DNA of 60,306 nt from an uncultured Prevotella sp. (GCA_900314995.1 OMXK01000038.1:1-60306); one strand, 5' to 3'. Shown: positions 34,435 to 46,640, counted from the stretch's first letter. Made by a program: numbers and translations. The notes: generated by a model not told the origin, from the letters alone.

Positions 34435-34623
34435 ATGAAGAAGTTTATCGATTATTGCAAGGCATGTTATGATGAGCTTGCTCACAAGACAACATGGCCT
34501 ACGCGTAAAGAATTAACTCATAGTGCAGTGGTGGTCCTCTCGGCCTCACTGATTATTGCATTGGTGGTCTGGGCAATGGACTTTGTCTTCAGATCAGTAA
34601 TGGGTATGGTTTATCCGGGATAA
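34435..34623 (+). CDS. secE: Preprotein translocase subunit SecE
   Basis: Small essential subunit of the SecYEG channel in the inner membrane. The 62-residue protein has the amphipathic segment with TTWPTRKEL, the SecE hallmark, followed by one transmembrane helix (SAVVVLSASLIIALVVWAM). I chose ATG 34435, giving MKKFIDYCKA; the longer reading would start inside the gap right after tRNA-Trp. nusG follows by 11 bases. Confidence 0.95.
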   Translation: MKKFIDYCKACYDELAHKTTWPTRKELTHSAVVVLSASLIIALVVWAMDFVFRSVMGMVYPG

Positions 34624-34634
34624 TAAGTTGAACG

Positions 34635-35180
34635 ATGGCTCAGGCAGGATTGAAGTGGTATGTGCTCCGCGCTGTTAGTGGAAAAGAGGCAAAGGTGAAG
34701 GAATACCTTGAGGCTCTGATGAAGAAAGACGCGATGCTCGCAGCCAATGTCGGACAAATCTTACTGCCGACAGAGAAGTATGCCCAGCTTCGTAACGGTA
34801 AGCGTGTTGTCAAGGAGAAGCTGTTTCTTCCGGGATATGTGCTTGTTGAGGCTAACCTCCAGGGTGAGATAGCCCATACGCTGCGTTTCATGCCCAATGT
34901 GCTTGGCTTCCTTGGCGGACTCGACAATCCTACTCCAGTGCGCCAGAGCGACATCAACAGAATTCTGGGTACGGCTGAGGAAACAATCATCAAGACAGAA
35001 GAGGCTAGTGTGCCCTACATGGTTGATGAAGCTGTTAAGGTGACAGACGGACCGTTCAGTGGTTTCAGCGGAATCATTGAGGAAGTGAACACCGAGAAGC
35101 GCAAGCTGAAGGTGATGGTCAAAATCTTCGGACGCAAGACTCCATTGGAGCTTGGATATAATCAGGTAGAAAAAGAATAG
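34635..35180 (+). CDS. nusG: Transcription termination/antitermination protein NusG
   Basis: Binds RNA polymerase and couples it to Rho or the ribosome. The 181-residue protein has the NGN domain (WYVLRAVSGKEAKVKEYLE, LFLPGYVLVEA, LGFLGG) and a C-terminal KOW domain (VKVTDGPFSGFSGIIEEVN). Length is normal. It precedes rplK, the usual order secE-nusG-rplK-rplA. Confidence 0.97.
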   Translation: MAQAGLKWYVLRAVSGKEAKVKEYLEALMKKDAMLAANVGQILLPTEKYAQLRNGKRVVKEKLFLPGYVLVEANLQGEIAHTLRFMPNVLGFLGGLDNPTPVRQSDINRILGTAEETIIKTEEASVPYMVDEAVKVTDGPFSGFSGIIEEVNTEKRKLKVMVKIFGRKTPLELGYNQVEKE

Positions 35181-35277
35181 GGTGTAATTGTTACGGTATG
35201 CCCGATTCTCTATATACGGTCGTAGGAGGCTTCCACTCCTGAGGCTTATATAAAAATCAATTAATAATAAACAGAAA
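35181..35277 (+). promoter_or_regulatory. Leader before rplK, possible L1 autoregulation site
   Basis: The 97-base gap contains a small hairpin (AGGAG at 35224-35228 with CTCCT at 35236-35240). The rplK-rplA mRNA of many bacteria carries an L1-binding site ahead of rplK. I could not match the L1 consensus by eye, so this is a positional suggestion only. Confidence 0.25.
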
Positions 35278-35718
35278 ATGGCTAAAGAAGTTGCTGGATT
35301 AATCAAATTGCAGATTAAAGGTGGCGCAGCGAATCCCTCACCCCCCGTTGGACCTGCACTGGGTTCTAAGGGTATTAACATCATGGGATTCTGCAAAGAG
35401 TTCAACGCCAGAACCCAGGATAAGGCAGGAAAGATCATTCCTGTTGTTATCACTTACTACACTGACAAGTCATTCTCTTTCGAACTCAAGACTCCTCCCG
35501 CAGCAGTACAGCTGAAGGAGGCTGCAAAGGTTAAGAGCGGTTCTGCAGAGCCTAACCGTAAGAAGGTCGCAAGTGTTACTTGGGATCAGGTTCGTGCTAT
35601 CGCAGAGGATAAGATGAAGGACTTGAACTGCTTTACTGTAGAGTCAGCCATGAAGCTGATCGCCGGTACTGCACGTAGTATGGGTATCACTGTAAAAGGG
35701 GACTTCCCTGGTAAATAA
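35278..35718 (+). CDS. rplK: 50S ribosomal protein L11
   Basis: Ribosomal stalk-base protein, 146 residues, starting [20 protein letters not shown] with PPVGPALG and a C-terminal GTARSMGI, the standard L11 pattern. Length is normal. Confidence 0.97.
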   Translation: MAKEVAGLIKLQIKGGAANPSPPVGPALGSKGINIMGFCKEFNARTQDKAGKIIPVVITYYTDKSFSFELKTPPAAVQLKEAAKVKSGSAEPNRKKVASVTWDQVRAIAEDKMKDLNCFTVESAMKLIAGTARSMGITVKGDFPGK

Positions 35719-35739
35719 TTAATAACTTCAATTAAGACA

Positions 35740-36432
35740 ATGAGTAAACTGACAAAAAATCAAAAGTTGGTAGCTGATAAGGTTGAAGCAGGGAAAGCAT
35801 ACTCTTTGAAAGAAGCCGCCGAGCTGGTGAAGGAAATTACCACCACCAAGTTTGAGGCTTCCGTCGATATCGATGTACGCTTGGGCGTTGACCCGCGTAA
35901 AGCCAACCAGATGGTTCGTGGCGTTGTATCGCTGCCGAACGGTACTGGTAAGGTGACCCGCGTGCTCGCTCTCTGTACCCCTGATCAGGAGGCTGCTGCA
36001 AAAGAAGCAGGTGCCGACTATGTTGGTCTTGACGAATACATCGAAAAGATCAAGGGCGGTTGGACAGATGTTGATGTTATCATCACAATGCCGTCTTGTA
36101 TGGGTAAGCTTGGTCCTCTCGGCCGTGTACTCGGTCCCCGTGGCCTGATGCCTAACCCCAAGAGCGGTACTGTTACTATGGATGTTGCAAAGGCAGTTAA
36201 GGAAGTGAAGCAGGGTAAGATCGACTTTAAGGTTGACAAGGCCGGTATCGTGCATACGTCAATCGGTAAGGTGACCTTTACTGCTGATCAGATCTTCGAG
36301 AATGCAAAGGAGTTCATCTCTACCATTATCAAGCTGAAGCCTGCTGCTGCTAAGGGTACATACATCAAGAGTATCTTCCTCTCAAGCACTATGAGTATGG
36401 GTATCAAGGTAGATCCTAAATCAGTTGAATAA
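35740..36432 (+). CDS. rplA: 50S ribosomal protein L1
   Basis: Large-subunit protein of the L1 stalk and likely repressor of its own operon. The 230-residue protein has typical L1 segments: [38 protein letters not shown] and [19 protein letters not shown]. Length is normal. rplJ would begin 20 bases downstream. Confidence 0.97.
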   Translation: MSKLTKNQKLVADKVEAGKAYSLKEAAELVKEITTTKFEASVDIDVRLGVDPRKANQMVRGVVSLPNGTGKVTRVLALCTPDQEAAAKEAGADYVGLDEYIEKIKGGWTDVDVIITMPSCMGKLGPLGRVLGPRGLMPNPKSGTVTMDVAKAVKEVKQGKIDFKVDKAGIVHTSIGKVTFTADQIFENAKEFISTIIKLKPAAAKGTYIKSIFLSSTMSMGIKVDPKSVE

Positions 36433-36452
36433 CTCGTTAAAAGATTAGACAA

Positions 36453-36909
36453 ATGAAAAAGGAATTAAAAGATACTGAATGGTCTGGACGCCGCTAAGAC
36501 AAGCGAGCTCCGTGGCAAGTGCTTCAAGAATGAGATTAAGCTGCTGATGGTGAAGAATACACTTCTCCACAAGGCCTTTGAGGCTTCGGAGATTGATTTC
36601 TCTCCGTTGTATGACTGCTTGAAGGGCAACACTGCTGTTATGTTCACACAGACGGCAAATGTTCCTGCTAAGCTGATCAAGGAGTACAAGAAAGAAGGTA
36701 TCCCCGCCCTGAAGGGTGCTTATGCAGAGGAGAGCTTCTTCGTAGGTGCTGACAAGCTTGATGAGCTCGTAGCAATCAAGAGCAAGAACGAACTGATCGC
36801 AGATGTTGTGGCTCTGCTGCAGTCTCCGATCAAGAATGTTGTCTCTGGCTTGAATGCCGGTGGCAAGATTCACGGCCTGCTTGACGCTATCGCTGAGCGT
36901 AACAAATAA
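36453..36909 (+). pseudogene. rplJ: 50S ribosomal protein L10, frame broken near the start
   Basis: L10 anchors the L7/L12 stalk. The expected start ATG 36453 reads MKKELKDT, then the frame runs into TAA at 36495. The rest of L10 is present in another frame from about 36478: NGLDAAKTSELRGKCFKNEIK through GKIHGLLDAIAERNK at 36909. Comparison with the usual L10 N-terminus suggests that about 20 residues (some 62-65 bases) are missing between KDT and NGLDA. A shorter in-frame start at ATG 36547 would lack the conserved N-terminus. As L10 is expected to be needed for normal growth, an assembly or consensus error is a serious possibility; a real deletion or recoding cannot be ruled out. rplA and rplL flank it as normal. 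Confidence 0.85.
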
Positions 36910-36957
36910 GCGAATAAAGTAACATTAACATTAAAAACAATTAAAATTTTAAATAAA

Positions 36958-37338
36958 ATGGCAGATATTAAAGCTATTGCTGAGCAGTTGGTAAACCTGA
37001 CAGTAAAAGAAGTTAATGAGTTGGCAACAGTCCTGAAGGACGAGTATGGAATTGAGCCTGCAGCTGCAGCTGTTGCAGTTGCTGCTGGTCCCGCCGCTGG
37101 TGGTGAGGCCGCTGCTGCTGAAGAGAAGACTTCATTCGACGTAGTTCTGAAGTCAGCAGGTGCTGCTAAGCTTCAGGTCGTTAAGGCCGTTAAGGAGGCT
37201 TGTGGTCTTGGTCTGAAGGAGGCTAAGGATCTGGTTGACGGTGCTCCCGCTACTGTAAAGGAGGGCCTGTCTAAGGAAGAGGCTGAGAACCTGAAGAAGA
37301 CCATCGAGGCTGCTGGTGCTGAGGTTGAGCTGAAATAA
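36958..37338 (+). CDS. rplL: 50S ribosomal protein L7/L12
   Basis: Stalk protein that recruits translational GTPases. The 126-residue protein has an N-terminal dimerisation part, an Ala/Gly-rich hinge at about residues 37-55 and the C-terminal domain with [21 protein letters not shown] and [15 protein letters not shown]. Length and order (after rplJ, before rpoB) are normal. Confidence 0.97.
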   Translation: MADIKAIAEQLVNLTVKEVNELATVLKDEYGIEPAAAAVAVAAGPAAGGEAAAAEEKTSFDVVLKSAGAAKLQVVKAVKEACGLGLKEAKDLVDGAPATVKEGLSKEEAENLKKTIEAAGAEVELK

Positions 37339-37360
37339 TTAGCACAACAATACTGATTGT

Positions 37361-37393
37361 GGTTGGGGACTCTCCAGTCGAGGGTTCCCGACC
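37361..37393 (+). terminator. Hairpin between rplL and rpoB (attenuator)
   Basis: A 14-bp stem (37361-37374 with 37380-37393, three G-U pairs) with a 5-base loop, followed by a T-rich tract ATTTTCTTGTTTTT. Position in the rplL-rpoB gap matches the known partial terminator that lowers rpoBC expression relative to rplJL in other bacteria. Confidence 0.75.
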
Positions 37394-37452
37394 ATTTTCT
37401 TGTTTTTATTCTAGAGAGTCTAGAGAAACTGGATACATTATTAATATAATAT

Positions 37453-40400
37453 ATGGCTTCAAAAGTAATTGATAACAGAGTAAACTTTGGCAGCGTCAAA
37501 AATCCGATGCCATTCCCGGATTTCCTTGATGTGCAATTAAAGTCATTCAAAGACTTCCTGCAGTTGGACACTCCGCCTGAGGAACGCAAGAATGACGGTT
37601 TGTATAAGGTGTTCGCAGAGAACTTCCCTATCACCGATACACGTAATAATTTCGTTCTTGAGTTTCTGGATTACTATATTGACCCGCCTCGTTACACCAT
37701 TGACGAGTGTCTCGAGCGTGGTCTGACTTATAGCGTACCTTTGAAGGCTAAGCTGAAACTGTATTGTACGGATCCGGATCATGAGGATTTCGGAACGGTG
37801 ATTCAGGATGTGTTCCTGGGCCCGATTCCCTACATGACAGCTAACGGTACATTTGTTATCAATGGAGCCGAGCGTGTGGTTGTATCACAGTTGCACCGTT
37901 CTCCTGGCGTGTTCTTCGGACAGAGCGTACATGCCAACGGAACACTGTTGTACTCTGCACGTATCATCCCGTTCAAGGGTTCATGGATCGAGTTTGCTAC
38001 CGACATCAACAATGTGATGTACGCTTACATCGACCGTAAGAAGAAGTTGCCTGTTACCACACTGTTGAGAGCCATCGGTTTTGAGGCTGATAAGGATATC
38101 CTCCAGATCTTCGACCTTGCCGAGGAGGTTAAGGTTAACAAGAAAGCATTGAAAGAGGTTGTCGGTTCGAAACTGGCTGCCCGTGTGCTGAAGAGCTGGA
38201 ACGAGGACTTCGTCGATGAGGATACCGGTGAGGTCGTTTCAATCGAACGTAATGAGGTTATCCTGGAGCGTGAGACCGAGATTACCGAGGAGAACATGAT
38301 GGAAATCCTTGAGAGTGGTGCTCAGACCATCCTTGTCCATAAGGACGAGGCTATCGCTCAGGACTACTCAATCATTTTCAATACCCTCCAGAAAGACCCG
38401 TCGAACTCTGAGAAGGAGGCTGTGCTCTATATCTATCGTCAGTTGCGTAATGCAGATCCTGCCGATGATGCCAGTGCACGTGAGGTTATCCAGAACCTGT
38501 TCTTCTCCGACAAGCGTTACGACTTGGGTGATGTGGGCCGTTACCGTATCAACAAGAAGCTGAACCTGAACACAGATATGGATGTCCGTGTCCTGACGAA
38601 GGAGGATATCATTGAGATTATCAAGTATCTGATTCAGTTGGTGAACTCAAAGGCAGCAGTCGATGATATCGACCACCTGTCAAACCGTCGTGTACGTACC
38701 GTCGGTGAGCAGCTGTCGAATCAGTTCTCCATCGGTCTGGCCCGTATGAGCCGTACCATCCGTGAGCGTATGAACGTTCGCGATAACGAGGTGTTCACTC
38801 CGACAGACCTGATCAATGCCAAGACTATCTCCAGCGTGATCAACTCGTTCTTCGGCACCAACCCGTTGTCACAGTTTATGGATCAGACCAACCCGCTGGC
38901 CGAGGTGACCCACAAGCGTCGTCTCTCAGCCCTGGGTCCTGGCGGTCTGTCTCGTGAACGTGCCGGTTTCGAGGTGCGTGACGTACACTATACACACTAT
39001 GGCCGTCTGTGTCCTATTGAGAGCCCTGAAGGCCCGAATATCGGTCTGATCTCTTCTCTCTGTGTGTATGCTAAGATCAACGAGCTTGGCTTCATCCAGA
39101 CACCGTATCGTAAGGTGGAGAATGGTGTGGCCAATCTGAATAATGATGAAATCGTCTACCTCACTGCTGAGGAAGAGGCAGAGCATATTATAGGTCAGGG
39201 GAATGCCCCATTGAACGATGACGGTACATTCATCCGCGACGTCGTGAAGTGTCGCCAGGACGCAGATTTCCCTGTGGTTCCCCCGACAGATGTAGACCTG
39301 ATGGACGTATCGCCCCAGCAGATTGCCTCTATCGCAGCCTCTTTGATTCCATTCCTGGAGCACGATGATGCTCACCGAGCACTGATGGGATCAAACATGA
39401 TGCGTCAGGCTGTACCACTGCTCCACAATGAGGCTCCTATCGTAGGTACTGGTATTGAGAAGCAGGTGTGTGAGAACTCTCGTACGATGGTGACAGCAGA
39501 AGGTGACGGTGTCGTGGAGTATGTTGATGCTACGACTATCCGTATCCTTTATGACCGTACTGAGGACGAGGAGTTTGTCAGCTTCGAGCCTGCCATGAAG
39601 GAGTACCGTATTGCCAAGTTCCGCCGTACCAATCAGAACATGACGATTGACCTGCGTCCTATCTGTGAGAAAGGTCAGCGTGTGAAGAAAGGTGATATCC
39701 TGACAGAGGGTTATGCCACAGAGAATGGTGAGCTTGCTCTGGGTCGTAACCTGCTTGTGGCTTATATGCCTTGGAAGGGTTACAACTATGAGGATGCTAT
39801 CGTGCTTAACGAGCGTATCGTCCGTGAGGATATCCTGACTTCTGTTCATGTGGATGAATATTCGCTTGATGTCCGTGAGACAAAGCGCGGTGTCGAGGAG
39901 TTCACTGCTGATATCCCCAATGTCAGCGAGGAAGCAACCAAGGATCTCGATGAGAATGGTGTGATCCGCGTCGGTGCCCGTGTGGAGCCAGGTGATATCC
40001 TGATCGGTAAGATTTCACCTAAGGGTGAGAGTGATCCTTCTCCTGAAGAGAAACTGCTCCGTGCAATCTTCGGTGACAAGGCCGGTGACGTGAAGGACTC
40101 TTCACTGAAGGCTAATCCTTCGCTGACGGGTGTCATCATCGATAAGAAGATGTTTGCCCGTGCCATCAAGGACCGCAAGTCGAAGCAGCAGGATAAGATA
40201 ACGCTTGCTAAGATCGACGAGGAGTACGAGGCAAAGGTCGGCGACCTGAAGGATATCCTGATTGATAAGTTGATGGAACTGACCAAGGGTAAGACTTCAC
40301 AGGGTGTGAAGGACTACACTGGTGCAGAGATTATCACCAAGGGCAGCAAGTTCACTGCCACGGCTTTGAGAAATCTCGAGTATGGTGATATCCAGACCAG

Positions 40401-41265
40401 CAACTGGACTAACGATGAGCATAAGAATGAGTTGATAGCTCAGTTGATTATCAACTTCATGAAGAAATACAAACTGCTGGATGCAGAGCTGAAGCGCCGT
40501 AAGTTTGCCATTACAATTGGTGACGAGCTGCCCAATGGTATTCTGCAGATGGCAAAGGTTTATGTGGCCAAGAAACGTAAGATCGGTGTCGGTGATAAAC
40601 TTGCCGGACGTCACGGTAACAAGGGTATCGTGTCAAAGGTGGTGCGTCAGGAGGATATGCCGTTCCTCGAGGACGGCCGTCCCGTCGACCTCGTGCTGAA
40701 CCCGCTGGGTGTGCCTTCACGTATGAACCTTGGTCAGATCTTCGAGGCTATCCTCGGTGCTGCCGGTAAGCGTCTGGGTGTGAAGTTCGCAACCCCGATC
40801 TTCGACGGTGCTAAGCTCGACGACCTCGCAGAGTGGACTGACAAGGCAGGTCTGCCACGTCTCTGCTCAACATACCTCTATGACGGTGAGACAGGTGAGC
40901 GCTTCGACCAGCCGGCTACAGTGGGTATCACTTACTTCCTGAAGCTTGGACACATGGTTGAGGATAAGATGCACGCCCGTTCTATCGGTCCGTACAGCTT
41001 GATTACCCAGCAGCCGCTTGGTGGTAAGGCACAGTTTGGTGGACAGCGTTTCGGTGAGATGGAAGTTTGGGCCCTGGAGGCCTTTGGTGCAAGCCATGTG
41101 CTGCAGGAGATACTGACTATCAAGTCTGATGATACCGTAGGCCGTTCAAAGGCATACGAGGCTATTGTCAAGGGCGAACCCATGCCGACACCGGGAATTC
41201 CAGAGTCACTCAATGTGCTGCTGCACGAGTTGCGCGGTCTCGGTCTGAGCATCACGCTCGATTAA
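37453..41265 (+). CDS. rpoB: RNA polymerase subunit beta
   Basis: Catalytic core subunit. The 1270-residue protein contains typical RpoB segments: [21 protein letters not shown] at the start, the rifampicin-region [33 protein letters not shown], and the C-terminal [21 protein letters not shown]. Length fits Bacteroidota. It lies in the usual rplL-rpoB-rpoC order. Confidence 0.98.
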   Translation: MASKVIDNRVNFGSVKNPMPFPDFLDVQLKSFKDFLQLDTPPEERKNDGLYKVFAENFPITDTRNNFVLEFLDYYIDPPRYTIDECLERGLTYSVPLKAKLKLYCTDPDHEDFGTVIQDVFLGPIPYMTANGTFVINGAERVVVSQLHRSPGVFFGQSVHANGTLLYSARIIPFKGSWIEFATDINNVMYAYIDRKKKLPVTTLLRAIGFEADKDILQIFDLAEEVKVNKKALKEVVGSKLAARVLKSWNEDFVDEDTGEVVSIERNEVILERETEITEENMMEILESGAQTILVHKDEAIAQDYSIIFNTLQKDPSNSEKEAVLYIYRQLRNADPADDASAREVIQNLFFSDKRYDLGDVGRYRINKKLNLNTDMDVRVLTKEDIIEIIKYLIQLVNSKAAVDDIDHLSNRRVRTVGEQLSNQFSIGLARMSRTIRERMNVRDNEVFTPTDLINAKTISSVINSFFGTNPLSQFMDQTNPLAEVTHKRRLSALGPGGLSRERAGFEVRDVHYTHYGRLCPIESPEGPNIGLISSLCVYAKINELGFIQTPYRKVENGVANLNNDEIVYLTAEEEAEHIIGQGNAPLNDDGTFIRDVVKCRQDADFPVVPPTDVDLMDVSPQQIASIAASLIPFLEHDDAHRALMGSNMMRQAVPLLHNEAPIVGTGIEKQVCENSRTMVTAEGDGVVEYVDATTIRILYDRTEDEEFVSFEPAMKEYRIAKFRRTNQNMTIDLRPICEKGQRVKKGDILTEGYATENGELALGRNLLVAYMPWKGYNYEDAIVLNERIVREDILTSVHVDEYSLDVRETKRGVEEFTADIPNVSEEATKDLDENGVIRVGARVEPGDILIGKISPKGESDPSPEEKLLRAIFGDKAGDVKDSSLKANPSLTGVIIDKKMFARAIKDRKSKQQDKITLAKIDEEYEAKVGDLKDILIDKLMELTKGKTSQGVKDYTGAEIITKGSKFTATALRNLEYGDIQTSNWTNDEHKNELIAQLIINFMKKYKLLDAELKRRKFAITIGDELPNGILQMAKVYVAKKRKIGVGDKLAGRHGNKGIVSKVVRQEDMPFLEDGRPVDLVLNPLGVPSRMNLGQIFEAILGAAGKRLGVKFATPIFDGAKLDDLAEWTDKAGLPRLCSTYLYDGETGERFDQPATVGITYFLKLGHMVEDKMHARSIGPYSLITQQPLGGKAQFGGQRFGEMEVWALEAFGASHVLQEILTIKSDDTVGRSKAYEAIVKGEPMPTPGIPESLNVLLHELRGLGLSITLD

Positions 41266-41312
41266 GCGAGTTTAGTTTTTTAGTCATCAAGAATTAAGAA
41301 AGAATAATATAT

Positions 41313-44300
41313 ATGGCTTTCAAGAAAGATTCAAAAGTAAAGAGTAATTTTACGAAAATTACCATCGGACTTGCTTCGCCCGAAGAGATCCTCGAGAGCA
41401 GCTTCGGAGAGGTTACCAAACCTGAAACCATCAACTATCGTACATATAAGCCGGAGCGCGACGGTTTGTTCTGCGAGCGTATCTTCGGTCCTACCAAGGA
41501 TTATGAGTGTGCCTGCGGAAAGTACAAGCGTATCCGTTATAAGGGTATTGTCTGTGACCGTTGTGGCGTCGAGGTGACAGAGAAGAAGGTTCGTCGTGAG
41601 CGTCCAGGTCATATCGAACTGGTAGTGCCCGTGGCACATATCTGGTATTTCCGTAGCCTTCCCAATAAGATCGGCTACCTCCTCGGTCTGCCTACTAAGA
41701 AGTTGGATGCAATCATCTATTATGAGCGCTACGTCGTTATCCAGCCGGGTGCAATGGCTGGCAAGAAGGATGGCGAAGGCAATGATGCCCTCGGTTCCAA
41801 CATGTACGACTTGCTCTCTGAAGATGAGTACAGTGAGATTGTAGACAATCAGATCTCTCCTGATAATGACTATCTGGATGACAGCGATCCTAACAAGTTC
41901 ATCGCTAAGATGGGTGCGGAGGCTATCTATGACTTGCTCATCCGCCTTGACCTTGATTCTCTGTCATACGAACTGCGCGACCGTGCCAACAGCGACTCTT
42001 CGATGCAGCGTAAGAACGAGGCTCTGAAGCGTCTGCAGGTAGTTGAGGCCTTCCGCCAGAGTGTGGAGAAGGGCATCAACCGTCCTGAGTGGATGATTAT
42101 GAAGATCATTCCTGTCACACCGCCGGAGCTCCGTCCGTTGGTACCGCTGGATGGTGGACGTTTCGCAACATCGGATCTGAACGATCTCTATCGTCGTGTC
42201 ATCATCCGTAACAACCGTCTGAAGCGTCTGATGGAGATTAAGGCTCCTGAGGTGATCCTCCGTAATGAGAAGCGTATGCTTCAGGAGGCTGTTGACTCGT
42301 TGTTCGACAATTCGCGTAAGTCGAGTGCCGTGAAGAGTGAGTCAAACCGTCCGCTGAAGTCTCTTTCAGACTCTCTGAAGGGTAAGCAGGGCCGTTTCCG
42401 TCAGAACTTGCTTGGTAAGCGTGTTGACTACTCAGCCCGTTCCGTTATTGTTGTAGGTCCTGAGCTGAAGATGGGTGAGTGCGGTCTGCCGAAGTTGATG
42501 GCCGCCGAGCTCTATAAGCCGTTTATCATCCGTAAGCTCATTGAGCGTGGTATTGTGAAGACGGTGAAGAGCGCCAAGAAGATTGTGGATCGCCGTGAGC
42601 CCGTGATCTGGGATATCCTTGAGAATGTGATGAAGGGACATCCTGTCCTGCTGAACCGTGCACCGACACTGCACCGTCTGGGTATCCAGGCTTTCCAGCC
42701 GAAGCTCATTGAGGGTAAGGCTATCCAGCTCCACCCATTGGCATGTACCGCTTTCAATGCCGACTTCGACGGTGACCAGATGGCTGTACACCTCCCATTG
42801 AGCAATGAGGCTATTCTGGAGGCTCAGCTGCTGATGCTCCAGAGCCACAACATCCTGAATCCTGCCAATGGTGCGCCTATCACCGTGCCTTCACAGGATA
42901 TGGTGCTGGGTCTGTACTATATCACTAAGATTCGTCCGGGTGCCAAAGGTGAAGGCTTGACCTTCTATGGCCCAGAGGAGGCTATCATTGCCCATAACGA
43001 GGGTAAGTGTGACCTTCATGCCCTGGTGAAAGTCATTGTCGATGACATTATCGACGGACAGCCTGGCCGACACATGGTTGAGACTTCTGTAGGTCGTATC
43101 ATCGTGAATGGCATCATCCCGAAGGAGGTTGGTTATGTCAACGAGATTATTTCTAAGAAGAGTCTTCGTGGCATTATCGCCGATGTGATTAAGAACGTAG
43201 GTTTTGCCGAGGCGTGCGAATTCCTTGATGGTATTAAGAACCTCGGTTACCGTATGGCTTATCTGGCAGGTTTGTCATTTAACCTCGATGATATCATCAT
43301 CCCGAAGGAGAAGGCAGAACTCATTAAGAAAGGTAATGATGAGGTACGTCAGATTACCGACAACTATAACATGGGATTCATCACCGACAATGAGCGTTAC
43401 AATCAGGTGATTGATACCTGGACACATATTAATAATGATATTGGTAATGTACTGCTGAAGGAGATGACCGAGGCAGACCAGGGATTCAATGCCGTATTCA
43501 TGATGCTCGACTCTGGTGCCCGTGGTTCGAAGGATCAGATCAAGCAGCTCTCTGGTATCCGTGGTCTGATGGCCAAGCCACAGAAGGCCGGTGCCGAGGG
43601 ACGTGGTACGATTGAGAACCCGATCCTGTCGAACTTCAAGGAGGGTATGTCTGTGCTGGAGTACTTTATCTCTACCCACGGTGCCCGTAAGGGTCTTGCC
43701 GATACCGCCATGAAGACTGCCGATGCCGGTTATCTGACCCGTCGTCTGGTTGACGTCTCTCATGATGTGATCATTACTGAGGAAGACTGTGGTACGCTTC
43801 GTGGTCTGCAGTGCACTGCACTGAAGAGTGGCGATGAGGTGATCTCTAGTCTGGCAGAGCGCATCCTTGGCCGTGTGTCTGTTCATGATGTGATTAATCC
43901 TAAGACTGGCGATGTAATTGTCGAGGCAGGTGAGGAGATTACCGAACCTATTGCCGAGGCTATCGAGAAGGCTGAGATTGAGATGGTTGAGATCCGTTCA
44001 GTGCTCACCTGCGAGTCGAAGAAGGGTGTCTGCATGAAGTGTTATGGCCGCAACCTTGCTACCCGCCGTATGGTTCAGAAGGGTGAGGCTGTTGGTGTGA
44101 TTGCCGCTCAGGCTATCGGTGAACCTGGTACACAGCTGACACTTCGTACGTTCCACGCCGGTGGTGTGGCTGGTAATGCAGCTGCAAATGCCAGCATCGT
44201 TTCAAAGTATGAGCATGCTCAGATCGAGATGGAGGAGGTGCGTACGGTTCCGTTCGATGAGGATGGCCGTGAGTGCGAGATGGTTGTCAGCCGTCTGGGT

Positions 44301-45644
44301 GAACTCCGTTTCATTGATCCGAACACGAAGATCGTGCTTTCTACGGTGAATGTGCCTTATGGCTCTTCTCTCTATTATGAGAATGGGGCAGAGGTCAATA
44401 AGGGTGACAAGATTGCTCAGTGGGATCCGTTCAATGCTGTCATTGTAACAGAATATGCCGGTACACTGAAGTTCAACGATGTCATCGAGGGTGTGACATT
44501 CCGCGCTGAGACCGATGAAACAACAGGTCTGACGGAGAAGATCGTCACTGAGTCGAAAGACAAGTCAAGGGTTCCTACCTGTCATATTGTTGATGCAAAT
44601 GGCGAGGTGCTGGGTACATATAACTTCCCTGTGGGTGGACACGTTGTCGTTGAGGATGGCCAGACAGTTAAGACTGGTGAAACCCTCGTGAAGATTCCGC
44701 GTGCTGCTGCCAAGGGTGGTGATATCACTGGTGGTCTGCCACGTGTAACTGAGCTCTTTGAGGCTCGTAACCCGTCTAATCCCGCAGTCGTATCTGAAAT
44801 CGACGGTGAGGTCACGATGGGTAAGGTAAAGCGTGGTAACCGTGAGATTGTCGTTACGTCGAAGACTGGTGAGCAGCGCCGTTATCTCGTATCTCTGTCT
44901 AAGCAGATCCTGGTACAGGAGCATGATGCAGTTCGTGCCGGTACACCGCTTTCTGACGGTGTTATCACACCTTCCGACATCTTGGCCATTAAGGGCCCGA
45001 CCGCCGTTCAGGAGTATATCGTAAATGAGGTACAGGACGTTTATCGTCTACAGGGTGTGAAGATCAACGACAAGCACTTTGAGATTATCGTCCGTCAGAT
45101 GATGCGTAAGGTTCAGATTAATGAGCCTGGTGATACCTCATTCCTCGAGCAGGAGATTGTTGACAAACTCGACTTTGCAGAGGAGAACGATCGTATCTGG
45201 GGTAAGAAGGTGGTCATCGATGCCGGTGACTCAGAGAATCTGCAGAAGGGCCAGATCGTGACTGCCCGCAGACTGCGTGATGAGAATTCTGTTCTCCGCC
45301 GCCGTGACCTGCGACTGGTTCAGGTTCGTGATGCTGTGCCTGCTACATCTACCCAGATTCTGCAGGGTATCACACGTGCAGCACTCCAGACGAAGTCGTT
45401 CATGTCGGCCGCATCGTTCCAGGAGACCACAAAGGTCCTGAATGAGGCTGCTATCCGTGGTAAGGTTGACCACTTGGAGGGTATGAAGGAGAACGTGATC
45501 TGCGGTCACCTGATTCCTGCCGGTACTGGTCTGCGCGAGTTCGATAAGATTATTGTAGGTTCTAAGGAAGAGTATGAGCGTATTCAGGCAAACCGCAAGA
45601 ACGTGCTCGACTTTGCTGAAGAGACAGTTCTCGATGAGAAATAA
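41313..45644 (+). CDS. rpoC: RNA polymerase subunit beta'
   Basis: Catalytic core subunit holding the active-site magnesium. The 1443-residue protein has the N-terminal zinc-binding [14 protein letters not shown] motif, the catalytic NADFDGD at residues 482-488 with Asp484, Asp486 and Asp488, a C-terminal zinc site ([13 protein letters not shown]) and the closing FAEETVL. Length fits the phylum. It follows rpoB by 47 bases. Confidence 0.98.
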   Translation: MAFKKDSKVKSNFTKITIGLASPEEILESSFGEVTKPETINYRTYKPERDGLFCERIFGPTKDYECACGKYKRIRYKGIVCDRCGVEVTEKKVRRERPGHIELVVPVAHIWYFRSLPNKIGYLLGLPTKKLDAIIYYERYVVIQPGAMAGKKDGEGNDALGSNMYDLLSEDEYSEIVDNQISPDNDYLDDSDPNKFIAKMGAEAIYDLLIRLDLDSLSYELRDRANSDSSMQRKNEALKRLQVVEAFRQSVEKGINRPEWMIMKIIPVTPPELRPLVPLDGGRFATSDLNDLYRRVIIRNNRLKRLMEIKAPEVILRNEKRMLQEAVDSLFDNSRKSSAVKSESNRPLKSLSDSLKGKQGRFRQNLLGKRVDYSARSVIVVGPELKMGECGLPKLMAAELYKPFIIRKLIERGIVKTVKSAKKIVDRREPVIWDILENVMKGHPVLLNRAPTLHRLGIQAFQPKLIEGKAIQLHPLACTAFNADFDGDQMAVHLPLSNEAILEAQLLMLQSHNILNPANGAPITVPSQDMVLGLYYITKIRPGAKGEGLTFYGPEEAIIAHNEGKCDLHALVKVIVDDIIDGQPGRHMVETSVGRIIVNGIIPKEVGYVNEIISKKSLRGIIADVIKNVGFAEACEFLDGIKNLGYRMAYLAGLSFNLDDIIIPKEKAELIKKGNDEVRQITDNYNMGFITDNERYNQVIDTWTHINNDIGNVLLKEMTEADQGFNAVFMMLDSGARGSKDQIKQLSGIRGLMAKPQKAGAEGRGTIENPILSNFKEGMSVLEYFISTHGARKGLADTAMKTADAGYLTRRLVDVSHDVIITEEDCGTLRGLQCTALKSGDEVISSLAERILGRVSVHDVINPKTGDVIVEAGEEITEPIAEAIEKAEIEMVEIRSVLTCESKKGVCMKCYGRNLATRRMVQKGEAVGVIAAQAIGEPGTQLTLRTFHAGGVAGNAAANASIVSKYEHAQIEMEEVRTVPFDEDGRECEMVVSRLGELRFIDPNTKIVLSTVNVPYGSSLYYENGAEVNKGDKIAQWDPFNAVIVTEYAGTLKFNDVIEGVTFRAETDETTGLTEKIVTESKDKSRVPTCHIVDANGEVLGTYNFPVGGHVVVEDGQTVKTGETLVKIPRAAAKGGDITGGLPRVTELFEARNPSNPAVVSEIDGEVTMGKVKRGNREIVVTSKTGEQRRYLVSLSKQILVQEHDAVRAGTPLSDGVITPSDILAIKGPTAVQEYIVNEVQDVYRLQGVKINDKHFEIIVRQMMRKVQINEPGDTSFLEQEIVDKLDFAEENDRIWGKKVVIDAGDSENLQKGQIVTARRLRDENSVLRRRDLRLVQVRDAVPATSTQILQGITRAALQTKSFMSAASFQETTKVLNEAAIRGKVDHLEGMKENVICGHLIPAGTGLREFDKIIVGSKEEYERIQANRKNVLDFAEETVLDEK

Positions 45645-45735
45645 TTAATTTTCTTTTTCTACTATAAGGAAGGGGCGTGGTATTGTGAATGCTACGCCCC
45701 TGACTAATCAAATCACCTTTATATTATTTATAGCA

Positions 45736-46053
45736 ATGGACGAGAAGGATAATAAGCAGCAAGGACTGCAAATAGAGTTGCCACAGGAGGTGGCGCAGGG
45801 GGAGTATGCCAATTTTGCCATTATCACACATGGCTCAAGTGACTTTGTCGTTGACTTCGCACGCGTGCTGCCGGGTGTTCCCAAGGCCAGGGTATGCAGT
45901 AGGATCGTGCTGGCGCCTGAACATGCAAAGCGCTTGCTGGGTGCCCTTCAGGAAAATATCTTGCGATACGAAAAAGAGTTCGGCCCTATCCGTATTCCCA
46001 ATCAAGAATCACGTACGATTGCACCATTTGACCTCCCAAAAGGAGAGGCTTGA
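45736..46053 (+). CDS. DUF3467 family protein
   Basis: A 105-residue soluble protein with ANFAIITHGSSDFVVDFARVLPG in the middle, the pattern of DUF3467, a widespread small family of unknown role. ATG 45736 is chosen over the earlier in-frame start at 45685 because the extra residues are not part of the family. It lies directly after rpoC and before a terminator, so it is probably the last gene of the rpoBC transcript. Confidence 0.85.
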   Translation: MDEKDNKQQGLQIELPQEVAQGEYANFAIITHGSSDFVVDFARVLPGVPKARVCSRIVLAPEHAKRLLGALQENILRYEKEFGPIRIPNQESRTIAPFDLPKGEA

Positions 46054-46077
46054 GAGCAAAAAACGATTAATTATTGC

Positions 46078-46125
46078 AAAAAGTGTTATATCTTGTTAAA
46101 TCAAAACGGATATAACGCTTTTTCT
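46078..46125 (+). terminator. Terminator after the rpoBC-DUF3467 unit
   Basis: A 15-bp stem (46078-46092 with 46109-46123, one G-U pair) whose 3' arm ends in a run of T, giving a classic structure. It separates the rpoBC transcript from the rpsL promoter. Confidence 0.85.
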
Positions 46126-46159
46126 TTATTATATATTAGGTGGATTCGGAAAATAGTTG

Positions 46160-46167
46160 TACCTTTG
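46160..46167 (+). promoter_or_regulatory. -7 promoter element of the rpsL-rpsG-fusA-rpsJ operon
   Basis: TACCTTTG, an exact -7 match, 92 bases before the rpsL start codon. A -33 TTTG is not clear. The leader begins with GCAGCC (46167-46172), which can pair with GGCTGC at 46198-46203. Confidence 0.65.
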
Positions 46168-46259
46168 CAGCCCGAAACGCCTTTGTGAAGGTGGATTGGC
46201 TGCGTAAAGTGCTGAATATAAACAAAATAACATATATAATAAATTAAAATTAAAGTATT

Positions 46260-46640
46260 ATGCCTACAATTTCACAATTGGTAAGAAAGGGCAGAAAGGT
46301 GATTGTTGACAAGTCAAAGTCACCCGCGCTGGACAATTGTCCTCAGCGCCGTGGTGTCTGCGTACGTGTTTACACAACAACCCCGAAGAAGCCTAATTCG
46401 GCTATGCGTAAGGTAGCCCGTGTTCGTCTGACAAACCAGAAGGAAGTTAACTCTTACATCCCCGGAGAGGGCCACAACCTGCAGGAGCACTCAATCGTGC
46501 TGGTTCGTGGTGGTCGTGTTAAGGACCTTCCCGGTGTACGTTATCACATCGTTCGTGGTACACTCGATACCGCAGGTGTGGCAAATCGTCTGCAGCGCCG
46601 TTCTAAGTATGGTGCCAAGCGTCCAAAGGCTAAGAAGTAA
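46260..46640 (+). CDS. rpsL: 30S ribosomal protein S12
   Basis: Decoding-centre ribosomal protein, 126 residues: [14 protein letters not shown], then [39 protein letters not shown] and a basic C-terminus [11 protein letters not shown]. Lys in TPKKPNS and PGVRYH are in the usual streptomycin-sensitive form. First gene of the str operon here. Confidence 0.98.
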   Translation: MPTISQLVRKGRKVIVDKSKSPALDNCPQRRGVCVRVYTTTPKKPNSAMRKVARVRLTNQKEVNSYIPGEGHNLQEHSIVLVRGGRVKDLPGVRYHIVRGTLDTAGVANRLQRRSKYGAKRPKAKK

